Below are positions 9,184 through 17,862 of a DNA stretch of 64,000 bases, one piece after another. Positions within the stretch are counted from its first letter, which is position 1. Every line of letters begins with the position of its first letter. Source of the DNA: Cognatilysobacter tabacisoli. GTDB taxonomy: Bacteria > Pseudomonadota > Gammaproteobacteria > Xanthomonadales > Xanthomonadaceae. The position numbers were made by a program, and so were the translations under genes. The stretch lies in contig NZ_QXJI01000001.1 in assembly GCF_003586305.1 (NCBI RefSeq), positions 1,672,245 to 1,736,244 on the forward strand, written 5' to 3'. The notes under the pieces were generated by a model, which was not told where the DNA came from, did no database searches, and saw only the letters and a program-made list of their open reading frames with translations.

Positions 9184-10932
9184 TCAACGCGCCCGTTCGC
9201 TCCGACGGACTCCGCACTTTGTCGCGGACTCGTCGAACACCGAACCGACGAAACGGTCGCACTCGAAGCTCTGGACCTTGGCTTCGGCAGGCTCAAGCGC
9301 GATCCAGTCGAAGGCCGCATCAGACGCACCCGTGCCCGACGATGTACGGCCCGCTGGCTCGGATGCATCGCGCGGCGGGGGACGGTCAGGCCGGAACTCG
9401 ATCGGCACACTCACGCGTCCAGGCACGGCCTTGCCGTTCTCGACGTTTGGCTTGAAGCGCCATCGACGCGCGGCGTCCATCGCTGCCTGGTCGAACACGC
9501 CCCTCGGTTCCGACGAGGCCACTTCCATCGCCGTGGCGCGGCCTTGGGCATCGAGGTCGACAAGCAGGACGACCTTGCCCCCGATGCGCTCCCGCAGCGC
9601 CTTGCCGGGGTACACGGGCGTCTCGCCTTCCCAGGGCACCGAGGTCGACGCGCGCGCGTCCTCGTCCGAGGCTTGTGCCGGGGGCGCTGGCTCACTTGCG
9701 AACACCTCAAAGCCCGCTCGCACGCCGGCAAAGCCTTCTTGCAGACCTTCGCCGATCGCGATCTGCGCCTGCTTGCCATTCTCGACCACGAGCCGCGGCT
9801 GCGCGGCAGTCCCGTTGTCGCGCTCCAGCCGAACGTCGATCTGGGACCGTGTCGCATCCAGCGGCGTCACCGTAACAAAGGCGGTGCCACGTCCGGCCCC
9901 GTCTTCGAACACGAACGGGAATGCAACCCGCGGCGTCATGGCCTGGAGGAACCGTTGCCGATCCCCGTCATCGACTTGGAGCCAAATGTCGACCGCGACG
10001 CGGCCGGTTCCAGACAACGCCCGCGCCGCAGCGTTGGGCGACGCGGCCGGTTGAGCGGCCCACGCGACCATGGCAGTGGCTGCGAGCGCGATACAGATGC
10101 CGGTGCCGCCGGCGAACCGGCGAGTGAGGGAGAAGCTGGGCAGTTTCAGCATTTCGATTCGCTCCTTGAGTGGGTGGCCTTCGCCCCAGCGGCACCCCAG
10201 CGGCAGCGGTTGCCCCGCCAGCTGAGCCTTCAACATCGCCTCGCCGTAGGCGCGGCGCGCGTTCGGGTGGCGCGCGACCACGCGGCGGTCGCAGGCAAGC
10301 TCTTAGTCGTGACGAAAGCGGCTCGCGGCATACGGCAGCAGCGGGTTGAACCAATGCACGCACGACAGCGCCGCCCAAGCCGCGTTGGCAAGGAGATCGC
10401 CACCCGCGATGTGGGCACGCTCATGTGCGCGCATCAGCGTGCGCTCCACTGGGTCGAAGCCACTGTCGAAATCCAAGGGCACCACGATTCGCGGGCGTAT
10501 CACGCCGATCACGGCTGGCAGCCCGACGCGAGCCTGCGCCATGAAGGTGCCGTCCTCCCGGCGCCTCATGGTGCCCAACGCGCGAATGAAACGGCGCTGG
10601 TGCAGCGCCATCCGCGCGAACGTTGCCCCGGCGCCGGCGAGCCACGCGACCACCCAGAGAGTGGAGGAATCCGCCAACGGCGACTGTTCGGCGTCGAACA
10701 CCTGCATCGACACGCGCGCCAGGCGCGTCGGCTGCAACTGGACGACTGCCTCGCGGGCAGGCGGCAGCACGACCGCGAGCATCGCAGCAACCGGCAACAG
10801 CCACAGGGCATACCCGATACCTGCGCCAAAACCCCTTCGCGTCGGCACCCGCAGCGCCAGCACGGCGAGCATGGCCGCGGTGGAGGCGACCGCCGTTTCG
10901 AGCAGGATCCCGAGGATCTCAGCGGGCGCCAT
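9184..10932 (-). pseudogene. BlaR1-like M56 peptidase with C-terminal TonB domain, interrupted by an in-frame amber codon
   Basis: Membrane metallopeptidase of the BlaR1/MecR1 type, split by TAG at 10303-10305. The upstream part (10303-10932) has four hydrophobic segments and the zinc motif HERAHIAGGD, and ends at SRFRHD. The same frame then resumes with ELACDRRVVARHP and PLPLGCRW..HPLKERIEML, a second membrane anchor, and a TonB-like domain (TPVYPGKALRERIGGKVVLLVDLDAQG). The TAG replaces the Gln codon (CAG) of the usual DQELACD, so a single C-to-T change explains the break. It cuts HExxH off from the Glu ligand in ELACD. The start overlaps the BlaI-like gene by 14 nt. A sequencing error or read-through cannot be excluded. 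Confidence 0.85.
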
Positions 10933-11290
10933 CGTCGAGCTCTTCCAGCAGCTTGCGCAGCTCGGCCACGTCCTTGCGGCTCAACTTGTGGTGCTGGCTG
11001 AAGTGCGCGACCAAGGGGGCCACGCGGCCGTCGAACAAGCGCGCCAACAGTCCCTGGCTTTCCTGCTGGACCCACGCCTCGCGTTTGAGCACGGGCGCGT
11101 ACAGGTACCGGCGTCCGTCCTTGGTCGCCCGGATGGCGCCCTTGTTCAACAGCCGGTTGAGCAGCGTCTTGATGGTGGCCTCCTGCCAGCGCTGGGCGTC
11201 GCCGACGGCCCGTACGACCTCCTCGGCGGCCATGGGGCTGTGCGCCCAGAGCACTTCCATCACGACGGATTCGGCTTCGGTAATCTTCAT
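10919..11290 (-). CDS. BlaI/MecI/CopY-family repressor
   Basis: A 123-aa winged-helix repressor. The N terminus ITEAESVVMEVLW, then ATIKTLLNRLLNKGAI (recognition helix) and RRYLYAPVL (wing) are diagnostic of BlaI/MecI. The C-terminal part is the dimerisation/cleavage region. It overlaps the M56 gene by 14 nt, the classic BlaI-BlaR1 pairing in which the peptidase inactivates the repressor. With the partner broken by a stop codon, this repressor may be permanently active. Two operator-like palindromes lie just upstream of the start. Confidence 0.93.
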   Translation of the reverse strand: MKITEAESVVMEVLWAHSPMAAEEVVRAVGDAQRWQEATIKTLLNRLLNKGAIRATKDGRRYLYAPVLKREAWVQQESQGLLARLFDGRVAPLVAHFSQHHKLSRKDVAELRKLLEELDDGAR

Positions 11291-11293
11291 CGT

Positions 11294-11342
11294 TTACGCC
11301 CGTAATCTGATTCGAATTTACACCTGTAATCGACGCTGTCAA
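11294..11342 (-). promoter_or_regulatory. BlaI-type double operator overlapping the repressor promoter
   Basis: Two 12-bp inverted repeats, TTACG-CC-CGTAA (11294-11305) and TTACA-CC-TGTAA (11318-11329), are 24 bp apart; the second matches the TACAnnTGTA core of Bla/Mec operators. Minus-strand promoter: TTGACA (11337-11342), a 16-bp spacer and TAAATT (11315-11320). One operator covers the -10/spacer and the other lies between the promoter and the start codon (11290). Confidence 0.75.
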
Positions 11343-11362
11343 GACCCCTCGGACCCTGGTGC

Positions 11363-11368
11363 GATACT
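11363..11368 (+). promoter_or_regulatory. -10-like GATACT, candidate leaderless promoter of the acetyl-CoA hydrolase gene
   Basis: GATACT in the context TGCGATACTG ends 5 nt before ATG 11374, with no Shine-Dalgarno sequence. It lies downstream of the divergent BlaI promoter. No good -35 is visible. Confidence 0.35.
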
Positions 11369-11373
11369 GCGCC

Positions 11374-13323
11374 ATGGTCCAGCTCCCGCCCACCGAATCC
11401 CTCGACGCCGCCGTCGACGCCGTCCTGGCCCGCGTGCCGGGGCCGCTGCACATAGGCGCGCCGCTCGGTCTCGGCAAGCCGCATCGGCTGCTCAATTCGC
11501 TGTACGCGCGCATCGCCGGCGAGCCGTCGCGCTCGATGCACCTGTACACGGCGCTGTCGCTGGATCCTCCCTCCGCCGGCAAGGGGCTTGAAGCGCGCTT
11601 CCTGGGCCCGTTCGTCGCCCGCCATTTCGGAGTCGACTTCCCGCGGCTGGCCTACGTGCAGGCGCTGCGTCGCGACGCGCTGCCGCCAAACATCGCGGTC
11701 GAGGAGTTCTACCTGCAGTCCGGCGCGATGCTGTCGTCGACGCAGGCCCAGCGCCACTACGCCAGCCTGAACTACACGCACGTCGCGCGCGCGCTGGCCG
11801 ACCGCGGCGTCAACGTCATCGTGCAGAAGGTCGCGCGCGAGCCCGACGTGGCGCCGGGACGCACTGCGCGCCTGTCGCTGTCGTGCAACACCGATCTCAC
11901 CTTCGATGCCTTGGACGCGCTCGCCGCCGCCGGCCGCCCGCGGCCGCTGCTGGTCGCCGAGGTCGACCCGGAACTGCCGTGGATCGGCGGCGGCGCGGCG
12001 GTCGACGCGGACTTCTTCGACCTCGTCGTGTCGCCAACGGGGCCGCACCCGAAACTGTTCGGCCTGCCGCGCCAGCCGGTCAACGACGTCGACTACGCGA
12101 TCGGCTTCCACGCCAGCACCCTGGTCCGCGATGGCGGCACGCTGCAGATCGGGATCGGCGCGCTGGCCGACGCGCTGTGCCACGCCCTGGCGCTGCGGCA
12201 CATCGAGAACGACGCATACCGGCGTGTCCTGCATGCGCTGCGCTCGCCGGCGGCGGACTCGCCCGGGCTGGGGCCGTTCGTCGAAGGCCTGTACGGCTGC
12301 AGCGAGATGATCAACGAGGGCTTCCGCCGACTGGTCCAGGCCGGTGTCATCCGGCGCAAGGTGGTCGACGACGTCGCGCTGATGCAGCGCCTCGTCGACG
12401 GCAGCGCCGATGCCGACGACCGCGCCCGCCTCGCGCGCGAAGGCGAGTTCCTGCACGGCGCGTTCTACCTTGGCTCGCCGGAGTTCTACGGCTGGCTGCG
12501 CGACCTGGCACCGGACGTGCGCGCCGCGATCGGGATGAAGCGCGTCGGCGAGGTCAACGAGCTGTACGGCGGCAACGAAGCGCTCGAGCGCCTGCAGCGC
12601 CGGCACGCGCGCTTCTTCAACACCTGCATGATGGCGACCGCGCTCGGCGCCGCGGTGTCCGACGCGCTCGACGACGGCCGCGTGGTGTCCGGCGTCGGCG
12701 GCCAGTACAACTTCGTGGCGATGGCGCACGCCCTGCCGGACGCGCGCAGCGTGCTGATGCTGCGGTCGACGCGCGAGAGCGGCGGCACGGCGCGCTCGAA
12801 CATCGTGTGGAGCTACGGCCACACGACGATTCCCCGCCATCTGCGCGACGTGTACCTGACCGAGTACGGCATTGCCGACGTGCACGGCCGCAGCGACGAG
12901 GACTGCGTGGTGGCGATGGCGTCGGTCGCCGACGCGCGCTTCCAGGCCGCGCTGCTGGAGCGGGCGCGCGCGAACGGCAAGCTGCGCGACGGTTTCGCGG
13001 CCCCGGCGGAGTGGTCGTCGAACACGCCCGATGCGCTGGCCTCGGCGCTGGCGCCGCTGCGCGCCGACGGGACCCTGCCCGACTATCCGCTGGGCAGCGA
13101 CTTCACCGCGGTCGAGCAGCGGCTGGTCAACGCGCTGGGCTGGCTGAAGGCGCGCACCGCCACCCGCGGCGGCAAGCTGCGCACGGTGCTGAAGGCGCTC
13201 GCCGACGGCGGCCCGTTCGACCCGGAGGCGACCGCGCGCATGGACCTGGCCGCGCCGCGCGGGCTGGCGGCCCGGCTCGAGGCCCGGCTGCTGGCGCTGG
13301 CGCTGCGCGCGACCGCTCGCTGA
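11374..13323 (+). CDS. Acetyl-CoA hydrolase/transferase family protein
   Basis: A 649-aa member of the acetyl-CoA hydrolase/transferase superfamily (two Rossmann-like CoA-transferase halves), which moves CoA between acetyl-CoA and a carboxylate or hydrolyses it. The C-terminal half carries the typical RFFNTCMMATALGAAVSD, VGGQYNFVAMAHAL and LRSTRESGGTARSN segments; EFYLQSGAML and GFHASTLVRDGGTLQIG are also recognisable. It is longer than the usual 430-510 aa, with extra N- and C-terminal sequence (about 90 aa after the TEYGIADVHGR motif). A GTG at 11359 is an alternative start. The carboxylate partner is unknown and there is no metabolic operon context. Confidence 0.85.
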   Translation: MVQLPPTESLDAAVDAVLARVPGPLHIGAPLGLGKPHRLLNSLYARIAGEPSRSMHLYTALSLDPPSAGKGLEARFLGPFVARHFGVDFPRLAYVQALRRDALPPNIAVEEFYLQSGAMLSSTQAQRHYASLNYTHVARALADRGVNVIVQKVAREPDVAPGRTARLSLSCNTDLTFDALDALAAAGRPRPLLVAEVDPELPWIGGGAAVDADFFDLVVSPTGPHPKLFGLPRQPVNDVDYAIGFHASTLVRDGGTLQIGIGALADALCHALALRHIENDAYRRVLHALRSPAADSPGLGPFVEGLYGCSEMINEGFRRLVQAGVIRRKVVDDVALMQRLVDGSADADDRARLAREGEFLHGAFYLGSPEFYGWLRDLAPDVRAAIGMKRVGEVNELYGGNEALERLQRRHARFFNTCMMATALGAAVSDALDDGRVVSGVGGQYNFVAMAHALPDARSVLMLRSTRESGGTARSNIVWSYGHTTIPRHLRDVYLTEYGIADVHGRSDEDCVVAMASVADARFQAALLERARANGKLRDGFAAPAEWSSNTPDALASALAPLRADGTLPDYPLGSDFTAVEQRLVNALGWLKARTATRGGKLRTVLKALADGGPFDPEATARMDLAAPRGLAARLEARLLALALRATAR

Positions 13324-13410
13324 GGCGGGCCGACCGCGCTCCGCCCGCGCACGCCGACGCGTCCGGCCGTGCTCGCCGATCCGGGAGGGCGGAAGCGCTG
13401 ACCGGTTGCC

Positions 13411-13416
13411 TATACT
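13411..13416 (+). promoter_or_regulatory. -10 element TATACT upstream of the methyltransferase-like gene
   Basis: TATACT lies 37 nt before ATG 13454 in the CTATACTCG context seen at other promoters in this window (ponA, ssrS). No convincing -35 was found. Confidence 0.4.
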
Positions 13417-13453
13417 CGTCGGCGCCGAGAAACCACGCTGGGGAGCGCGCCGG

Positions 13454-14149
13454 ATGTCCGCCGATACTGTGTACCGCCACTTCTATCGCACGCTGCGGCT
13501 GGGCGCGGCCGAGCTCAGCGACGGGGGCGGCCCGTTCGGCTTCGACATCACCACCGCGCTCGAATTCGACTACCTGATCGAGCGCTACCAGTGCGACGCG
13601 ATCATCGAAACCGGCTGCAATGCGGGCGACACCACCGAGTACCTCGCGCGCACCTACCCGCACCTCACCATCGTCACCTGCGACGTCGTCGACCGCTACG
13701 TGGAGCTCGCCCGCCGGCGCGTCGGCTTCATGCCGCACACCCACGTCGAGAAGATCGACTCGCCCGAGCTGATCGCCAAGTTCCGCGACCAGTTCCGCTG
13801 CCCGCTGTACTACCTAGACGCCCACTGGTACGACGCCTGGCCGCTGGAGCGCGAGCTGTCGCTGATCGAGAACGGCGTCGTGTGCGTGGACGATTTCAAC
13901 ATCGGCCACCCGCGGTTCGGCTTCGACAAGTACAACGACATGGAGTGCGGGCCGGAGATGCTGGGCCGGTTCGTCGACAAGATCCCGCACTACTACACCA
14001 ACAACCCCGACGCGCAGCACGAACTTCCGTGCCTGCAGCCGGGCCGTCGCGGGGGCAAGGCCTACTTCGCGATCGGGCAGCAGCACGACCACCTTCGGCA
14101 CCACCGCTACTTCACCCGCTTCGAGACGCCGCGGCCGGTGACCGCCTGA
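13454..14149 (+). CDS. Class I SAM-dependent methyltransferase-like protein, orphan
   Basis: A 231-aa protein with a Rossmann-type methyltransferase core. IIETGCNAGDTTEYLA (about residues 53-68) corresponds to motif I, TIVTCDVVDRYVELA to motif II, and LYYLDAHWYDAWPLE to motif III/IV. The DAH..D arrangement resembles cephalosporin-hydroxylase/rhamnosyl O-methyltransferase-like families, which may be metal-dependent. The substrate is not recognised. The gene is alone between acetyl-CoA hydrolase and the terminator at 14174. ATG 13454 was preferred to the TTG at 13406, which lies upstream of the likely promoter. Confidence 0.65.
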   Translation: MSADTVYRHFYRTLRLGAAELSDGGGPFGFDITTALEFDYLIERYQCDAIIETGCNAGDTTEYLARTYPHLTIVTCDVVDRYVELARRRVGFMPHTHVEKIDSPELIAKFRDQFRCPLYYLDAHWYDAWPLERELSLIENGVVCVDDFNIGHPRFGFDKYNDMECGPEMLGRFVDKIPHYYTNNPDAQHELPCLQPGRRGGKAYFAIGQQHDHLRHHRYFTRFETPRPVTA

Positions 14150-14173
14150 CGCGCCGCGTCCCGTGGCAGACAG

Positions 14174-14201
14174 CGAAACGGCGCCCTCGGGCGCCGTTTC
14201 G
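14174..14201. terminator. Bidirectional terminator hairpin between the methyltransferase-like gene and tktA
   Basis: A perfect 13-bp inverted repeat CGAAACGGCGCCC / GGGCGCCGTTTCG with a 2-nt spacer, 24 bp after one gene and 20 bp before the stop of the convergent transketolase gene. AAAC/GTTT ends give short U-runs in both directions. Confidence 0.75.
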
Positions 14202-14221
14202 GTTGCCGTCGACCGCGTCGA

Positions 14222-16225
14222 TCAGCCCAGCGCGCGTGCCGCCTCGACGACCTTGTCGACGGTGAAGCCGAAGTGCGGGAACAGGTGCTCGGCCGGCGCG
14301 CTGGCGCCGAACGTGTCGATGCCGATCACCGCGCCGTCGAGGCCGACGTACTTGCGCCAGAAGTCCGACACGCCGGCTTCGATCGCCACGCGCCGGCGGC
14401 ACGCGTTCGGCAGCACCGACTCGCGGTAGGCGGCGTCCTGGCGGTCGAACACGTCGCTCGACGGCATCGACACCACGCGCACGCCGTCGCCGAGCTGCTC
14501 CGCCGCCTGCATCGCCAGGCCGACTTCCGAGCCGGTCGCGATCAGGATCACCTGCGGCGCGCCGACCGAATCCTTGAGCACGTAGCCGCCGCGCGCGATG
14601 TCGGCGACCTGCTGCGCGCTGCGCGGCTGGTGCGGCAGGTTCTGGCGCGAGAACACCAGGCAGCTGGGGCCGTCGGCGCGGGTGATCGCGGCCTTCCACG
14701 ACACCGCCGACTCAACGGCGTCGCACGGACGCCACACGTCGTTGCCGGGGATGTAGCGCAGCGAGGCCATGTGCTCGACCGGCTGGTGGGTCGGGCCGTC
14801 CTCGCCCAGGCCGATCGAGTCGTGCGTGTAGACGTGGATCGCGTGCGCGCCCATCAGCGCGCTCATGCGCACCGCGTTGCGCGCGTAGTCGCTGAACACC
14901 AGGAACGTCGCGTCGTACGGAATGAACCCGCCGTGCAGGTTCAGGCCGTTGCTGATCGCGGTCATCGCGAATTCGCGCACGCCGAAATAGATGTAGTTGG
15001 CGTTGGGGTCGTCGGTGGCGACCGACTTGCTGCCCTTCCACAGGGTCAGGTTCGAGTGCGCCAGGTCGGCCGAACCGCCGACCAGCTCCGGCAGCAGCGG
15101 CGCGAACGCCTCGATCGCCATCTGCGAGGCCTTGCGCGACGCGACGACCGGGCCCTCGGCCTGCAGCCTGGCGATGTACGCGTCGGCGTCGGCGATGAAG
15201 TTCGCCGGCAGTTCGGCGTGCGAGCGGCGCACCAGCTCCTCGGCCAGCTGCGGGTACTGCTGCGCGTACGCGTCGAAGCGCTGGTTCCACTGGTGCTCGC
15301 GCACCTGCCCTGCATTGGTGGCGCGCCAGCCGTCGGCGATCGCCTGCGGGACCTCGAACGGGCCGTGGGTCCAGCCGAGCGCCGCGCGCGTGGCGGCGAC
15401 CTCGTCCTTGCCCAGCGGCGCGCCGTGCGACGACTCCTTGCCGGCCTTGGCCGGCGAGCCGAAGCCGATCGTCGTGCGGCAGCAGATCAGGGTCGGCCGG
15501 TCGGTGGACTTCAGCGCGGTCTCGATCGCCGTCTTGATCTCGACGTCGTCATGGCCGTCGACGCCGCGGATCACGTTCCAGCCGTAGGCCTCGAAGCGCG
15601 CCGGGGTGTCGTCGGTGAACCAGCCGTCGGTGTTGCCGTCGATCGAGATCTTGTTGTCGTCCCAGAACGCGACCAGCTTGTGCAGGCCCCAGGTGCCGGC
15701 CAGCGACGCGGCTTCGTGCGAGATGCCCTCCATCAGGCAGCCGTCGCCCATGAACACCCAGGTGCGGTGGTCGACGACCTCGTGCTCGGGCCGGTTGAAG
15801 CGCTGCGCGAGCAGCTTCTCGGCCAGCGCCATGCCGACGGCGTTGGCGAAGCCCTGGCCGAGCGGACCGGTGGTGGTCTCGACGCCCGGGGTGTGGGTGT
15901 TCTCCGGGTGGCCGGCGGTCTTGCTGCCGAGCTGGCGGAAGTTCTTCAGCTCCTCGATCGGCAGGTCGTAGCCGGACAGGTGCAGCAGCGCGTAGTGCAG
16001 CATCGAGCCGTGGCCGTTGGACAGCACGAAGCGGTCGCGGTTGAACCACTTCGGGTTGGCCGGGCTGTGGCTGTAGTAGTCGTTCCACAGCACCTCGGCG
16101 ATGTCCGCCATGCCCATCGGCATGCCCGGGTGGCCGGAGTTGGCCGCCTGCACCGCGTCGATGGCGAGGAAGCGGATGGCGTTGGCGAGCTCGCGGCGCG
16201 CGGGCGTATCGAGGGCAGGCGTCAT
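14222..16225 (-). CDS. tktA: Transketolase
   Basis: Thiamine-diphosphate enzyme of the pentose phosphate pathway, 667 aa, normal length. N-terminal [19 protein letters not shown], the ThDP motif from GDGCLMEG to [10 protein letters not shown], the catalytic-loop [18 protein letters not shown] and the C-terminal [10 protein letters not shown] are all present. The start at 16225 yields the standard [22 protein letters not shown] terminus; upstream frame is non-coding. Together with rpiA near the window's right end it serves the non-oxidative pentose phosphate branch. Confidence 0.98.
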   Translation of the reverse strand: MTPALDTPARRELANAIRFLAIDAVQAANSGHPGMPMGMADIAEVLWNDYYSHSPANPKWFNRDRFVLSNGHGSMLHYALLHLSGYDLPIEELKNFRQLGSKTAGHPENTHTPGVETTTGPLGQGFANAVGMALAEKLLAQRFNRPEHEVVDHRTWVFMGDGCLMEGISHEAASLAGTWGLHKLVAFWDDNKISIDGNTDGWFTDDTPARFEAYGWNVIRGVDGHDDVEIKTAIETALKSTDRPTLICCRTTIGFGSPAKAGKESSHGAPLGKDEVAATRAALGWTHGPFEVPQAIADGWRATNAGQVREHQWNQRFDAYAQQYPQLAEELVRRSHAELPANFIADADAYIARLQAEGPVVASRKASQMAIEAFAPLLPELVGGSADLAHSNLTLWKGSKSVATDDPNANYIYFGVREFAMTAISNGLNLHGGFIPYDATFLVFSDYARNAVRMSALMGAHAIHVYTHDSIGLGEDGPTHQPVEHMASLRYIPGNDVWRPCDAVESAVSWKAAITRADGPSCLVFSRQNLPHQPRSAQQVADIARGGYVLKDSVGAPQVILIATGSEVGLAMQAAEQLGDGVRVVSMPSSDVFDRQDAAYRESVLPNACRRRVAIEAGVSDFWRKYVGLDGAVIGIDTFGASAPAEHLFPHFGFTVDKVVEAARALG

Positions 16226-16429
16226 GGCGTCGTGCTGGGTCCGGGGAGGCGGCGGGAGGCCCGCGCAGGGGTCGGCGGTGGCGGCCGGACCGGGCGGGGG
16301 CGCCATTGTCCCATCCGGGGCCGGCCCTGTCGCCCCGATTCCGTGCCGCCGGCGTCGGTCTCCTGCTCGGGCGAGGCCGCGCGCGCGGAGCCGGCCAGGC
16401 GCAGGCCGAGCTTTCCCGCCCACCGCTGG

Positions 16430-16448
16430 GGGGGCGAATCGGGCCCCC
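16430..16448 (-). terminator. Weak hairpin after the symporter gene
   Basis: GGGGGC / GCCCCC with a 7-nt loop lies 7-25 nt after the stop of the dicarboxylate symporter. There is no U-run, so termination here is only a possibility. Confidence 0.3.
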
Positions 16449-16454
16449 GTTGCG

Positions 16455-17768
16455 TCAGTCGGCCAGGCGTTCGGCCGGCAGGTCGGCCTCGCCGCGCGAG
16501 ACCACCGCCGCCGCAGCGAGGTCGCCAGTGACGTTCAGCGTGGTCCGGCACATGTCGAGGAAGCGGTCGACGCCGAGGATCAGGCCGATGCCTTCGGGCG
16601 GCACGCCGACCATCCCGCAGATCAGCGCGACCACCGGCAGCGAGCCGGCCGGCACGCCGGCCGTGCCGATGCCGCCGAGGATGCACACGAACATCACCGT
16701 GACCTGCTGCGCCAGTGACAGCTCGATGCCGAAGAACTGGGCCAGGAACAGAACGGTCACGCCTTCGAACAGCGCGGTGCCGTTCTGGTTGGCGGTGGCG
16801 CCGACGGTCAGCACGAAACGCGATACCCGCCGCGGCAGGCCGAGCTTTTCCTCGGCCACGCGCAGCGCGGTCGGCAGCGTCGCGTTGCTCGACGCGGTCG
16901 AGAACGCCATCAGCATCGCCTCCTGCGCGCCGCGGAAGAACCGCAGCGGCGAGTAGCCGCCGACGAACTTCAGCGCCAGCGAATAGACGACGAACATGTG
17001 GATCGCCAGCGCCAGCACCACGACCAGTACGTAGGCGCCGAGGCTCTTCAACAGCCCCCAGCCGAACAGCGCGGCCAGGTTGAACATGAAGCAGAACACC
17101 GCGTACGGCGCCAGCCGGATCACCAGCCCGATCAGCGTCATCGACACCTCGAACAGGCCTTCGATGCCGCGCTTGAGCGTGTCGGTGGCCGCGCTGCGGG
17201 TCAGCACCAGGCCGATGCCGAGCATCAGCGCGAAGAACATCACCGCCAGGATCGTGTTGTCGGCCGCGGCCTTGACCACGTTGTCCGGGACGATCGACAG
17301 GACCATGTCCAGCCCCTTGGGCTGGGTCGCGGTGCTGCTGACGATGGCGCTGGCGCGCTCGGAGCCTTCGCTCAGCATGCGCTGCGCCTGCGCCGGATCG
17401 ACGCCGGCGCCGGGCTGGAACCAGTTGACCAGCACCAGGCCGATCACCACGGCGATCGCCGAGACCACGATCGTGTACGCCAGTGTCTTCCAGCCGATCC
17501 GGCCGAGCGAGCGCACGTCGCCCATCTCGGCCACGCCCATGACCAGCGCGGAGAACAGCAGCGGAATCACCAGCATGAAGATCAGGCGCAAGAACAGCGT
17601 GCCGAACGGCTGGGTCACGTAGGTCGTGAACGCCTGCGCCCACGGCGTGTCCGCGCCGATCGCGTAGTACACCACCAAGCCGAACAGCAGGCCGGCGACG
17701 AAGCCGATCGCCATCTTCCAGTGCAAGGGCAGCTTCGCCTTGCCGGCGCGGGTCGTCGTTTCGTTCAT
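16455..17768 (-). CDS. Dicarboxylate/amino acid:cation symporter (DAACS family)
   Basis: A 437-aa inner-membrane secondary transporter for C4-dicarboxylates or acidic amino acids. The two re-entrant hairpin signatures [11 protein letters not shown] and AGVPAGSLP, the NMDGT-like element [11 protein letters not shown], and the substrate/cation segment [18 protein letters not shown] are all conserved. The Arg in DRFLDMCRT is typical of aspartate/glutamate/dicarboxylate members. It is monocistronic, 229 bp upstream (in transcription order) of tktA. The precise substrate cannot be read from sequence. Confidence 0.93.
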   Translation of the reverse strand: MNETTTRAGKAKLPLHWKMAIGFVAGLLFGLVVYYAIGADTPWAQAFTTYVTQPFGTLFLRLIFMLVIPLLFSALVMGVAEMGDVRSLGRIGWKTLAYTIVVSAIAVVIGLVLVNWFQPGAGVDPAQAQRMLSEGSERASAIVSSTATQPKGLDMVLSIVPDNVVKAAADNTILAVMFFALMLGIGLVLTRSAATDTLKRGIEGLFEVSMTLIGLVIRLAPYAVFCFMFNLAALFGWGLLKSLGAYVLVVVLALAIHMFVVYSLALKFVGGYSPLRFFRGAQEAMLMAFSTASSNATLPTALRVAEEKLGLPRRVSRFVLTVGATANQNGTALFEGVTVLFLAQFFGIELSLAQQVTVMFVCILGGIGTAGVPAGSLPVVALICGMVGVPPEGIGLILGVDRFLDMCRTTLNVTGDLAAAAVVSRGEADLPAERLAD

Positions 17769-17862
17769 TGGTGGGCTTCCGCGGACAGTCGCGGGAGCTT
17801 AGCAAACGCGTCCCGGGCCCTTGCCGCGCTGCGCTGCGCGCGCCGCAGCCGAATGAGGAGAA

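Noticed and set aside
9184..10281. Calling the TonB half of the M56 gene an independent gene
   Set aside because: It is in the same frame as the upstream half, begins in the middle of a conserved M56 segment and has no ribosome-binding site; a single interrupted gene explains it better.
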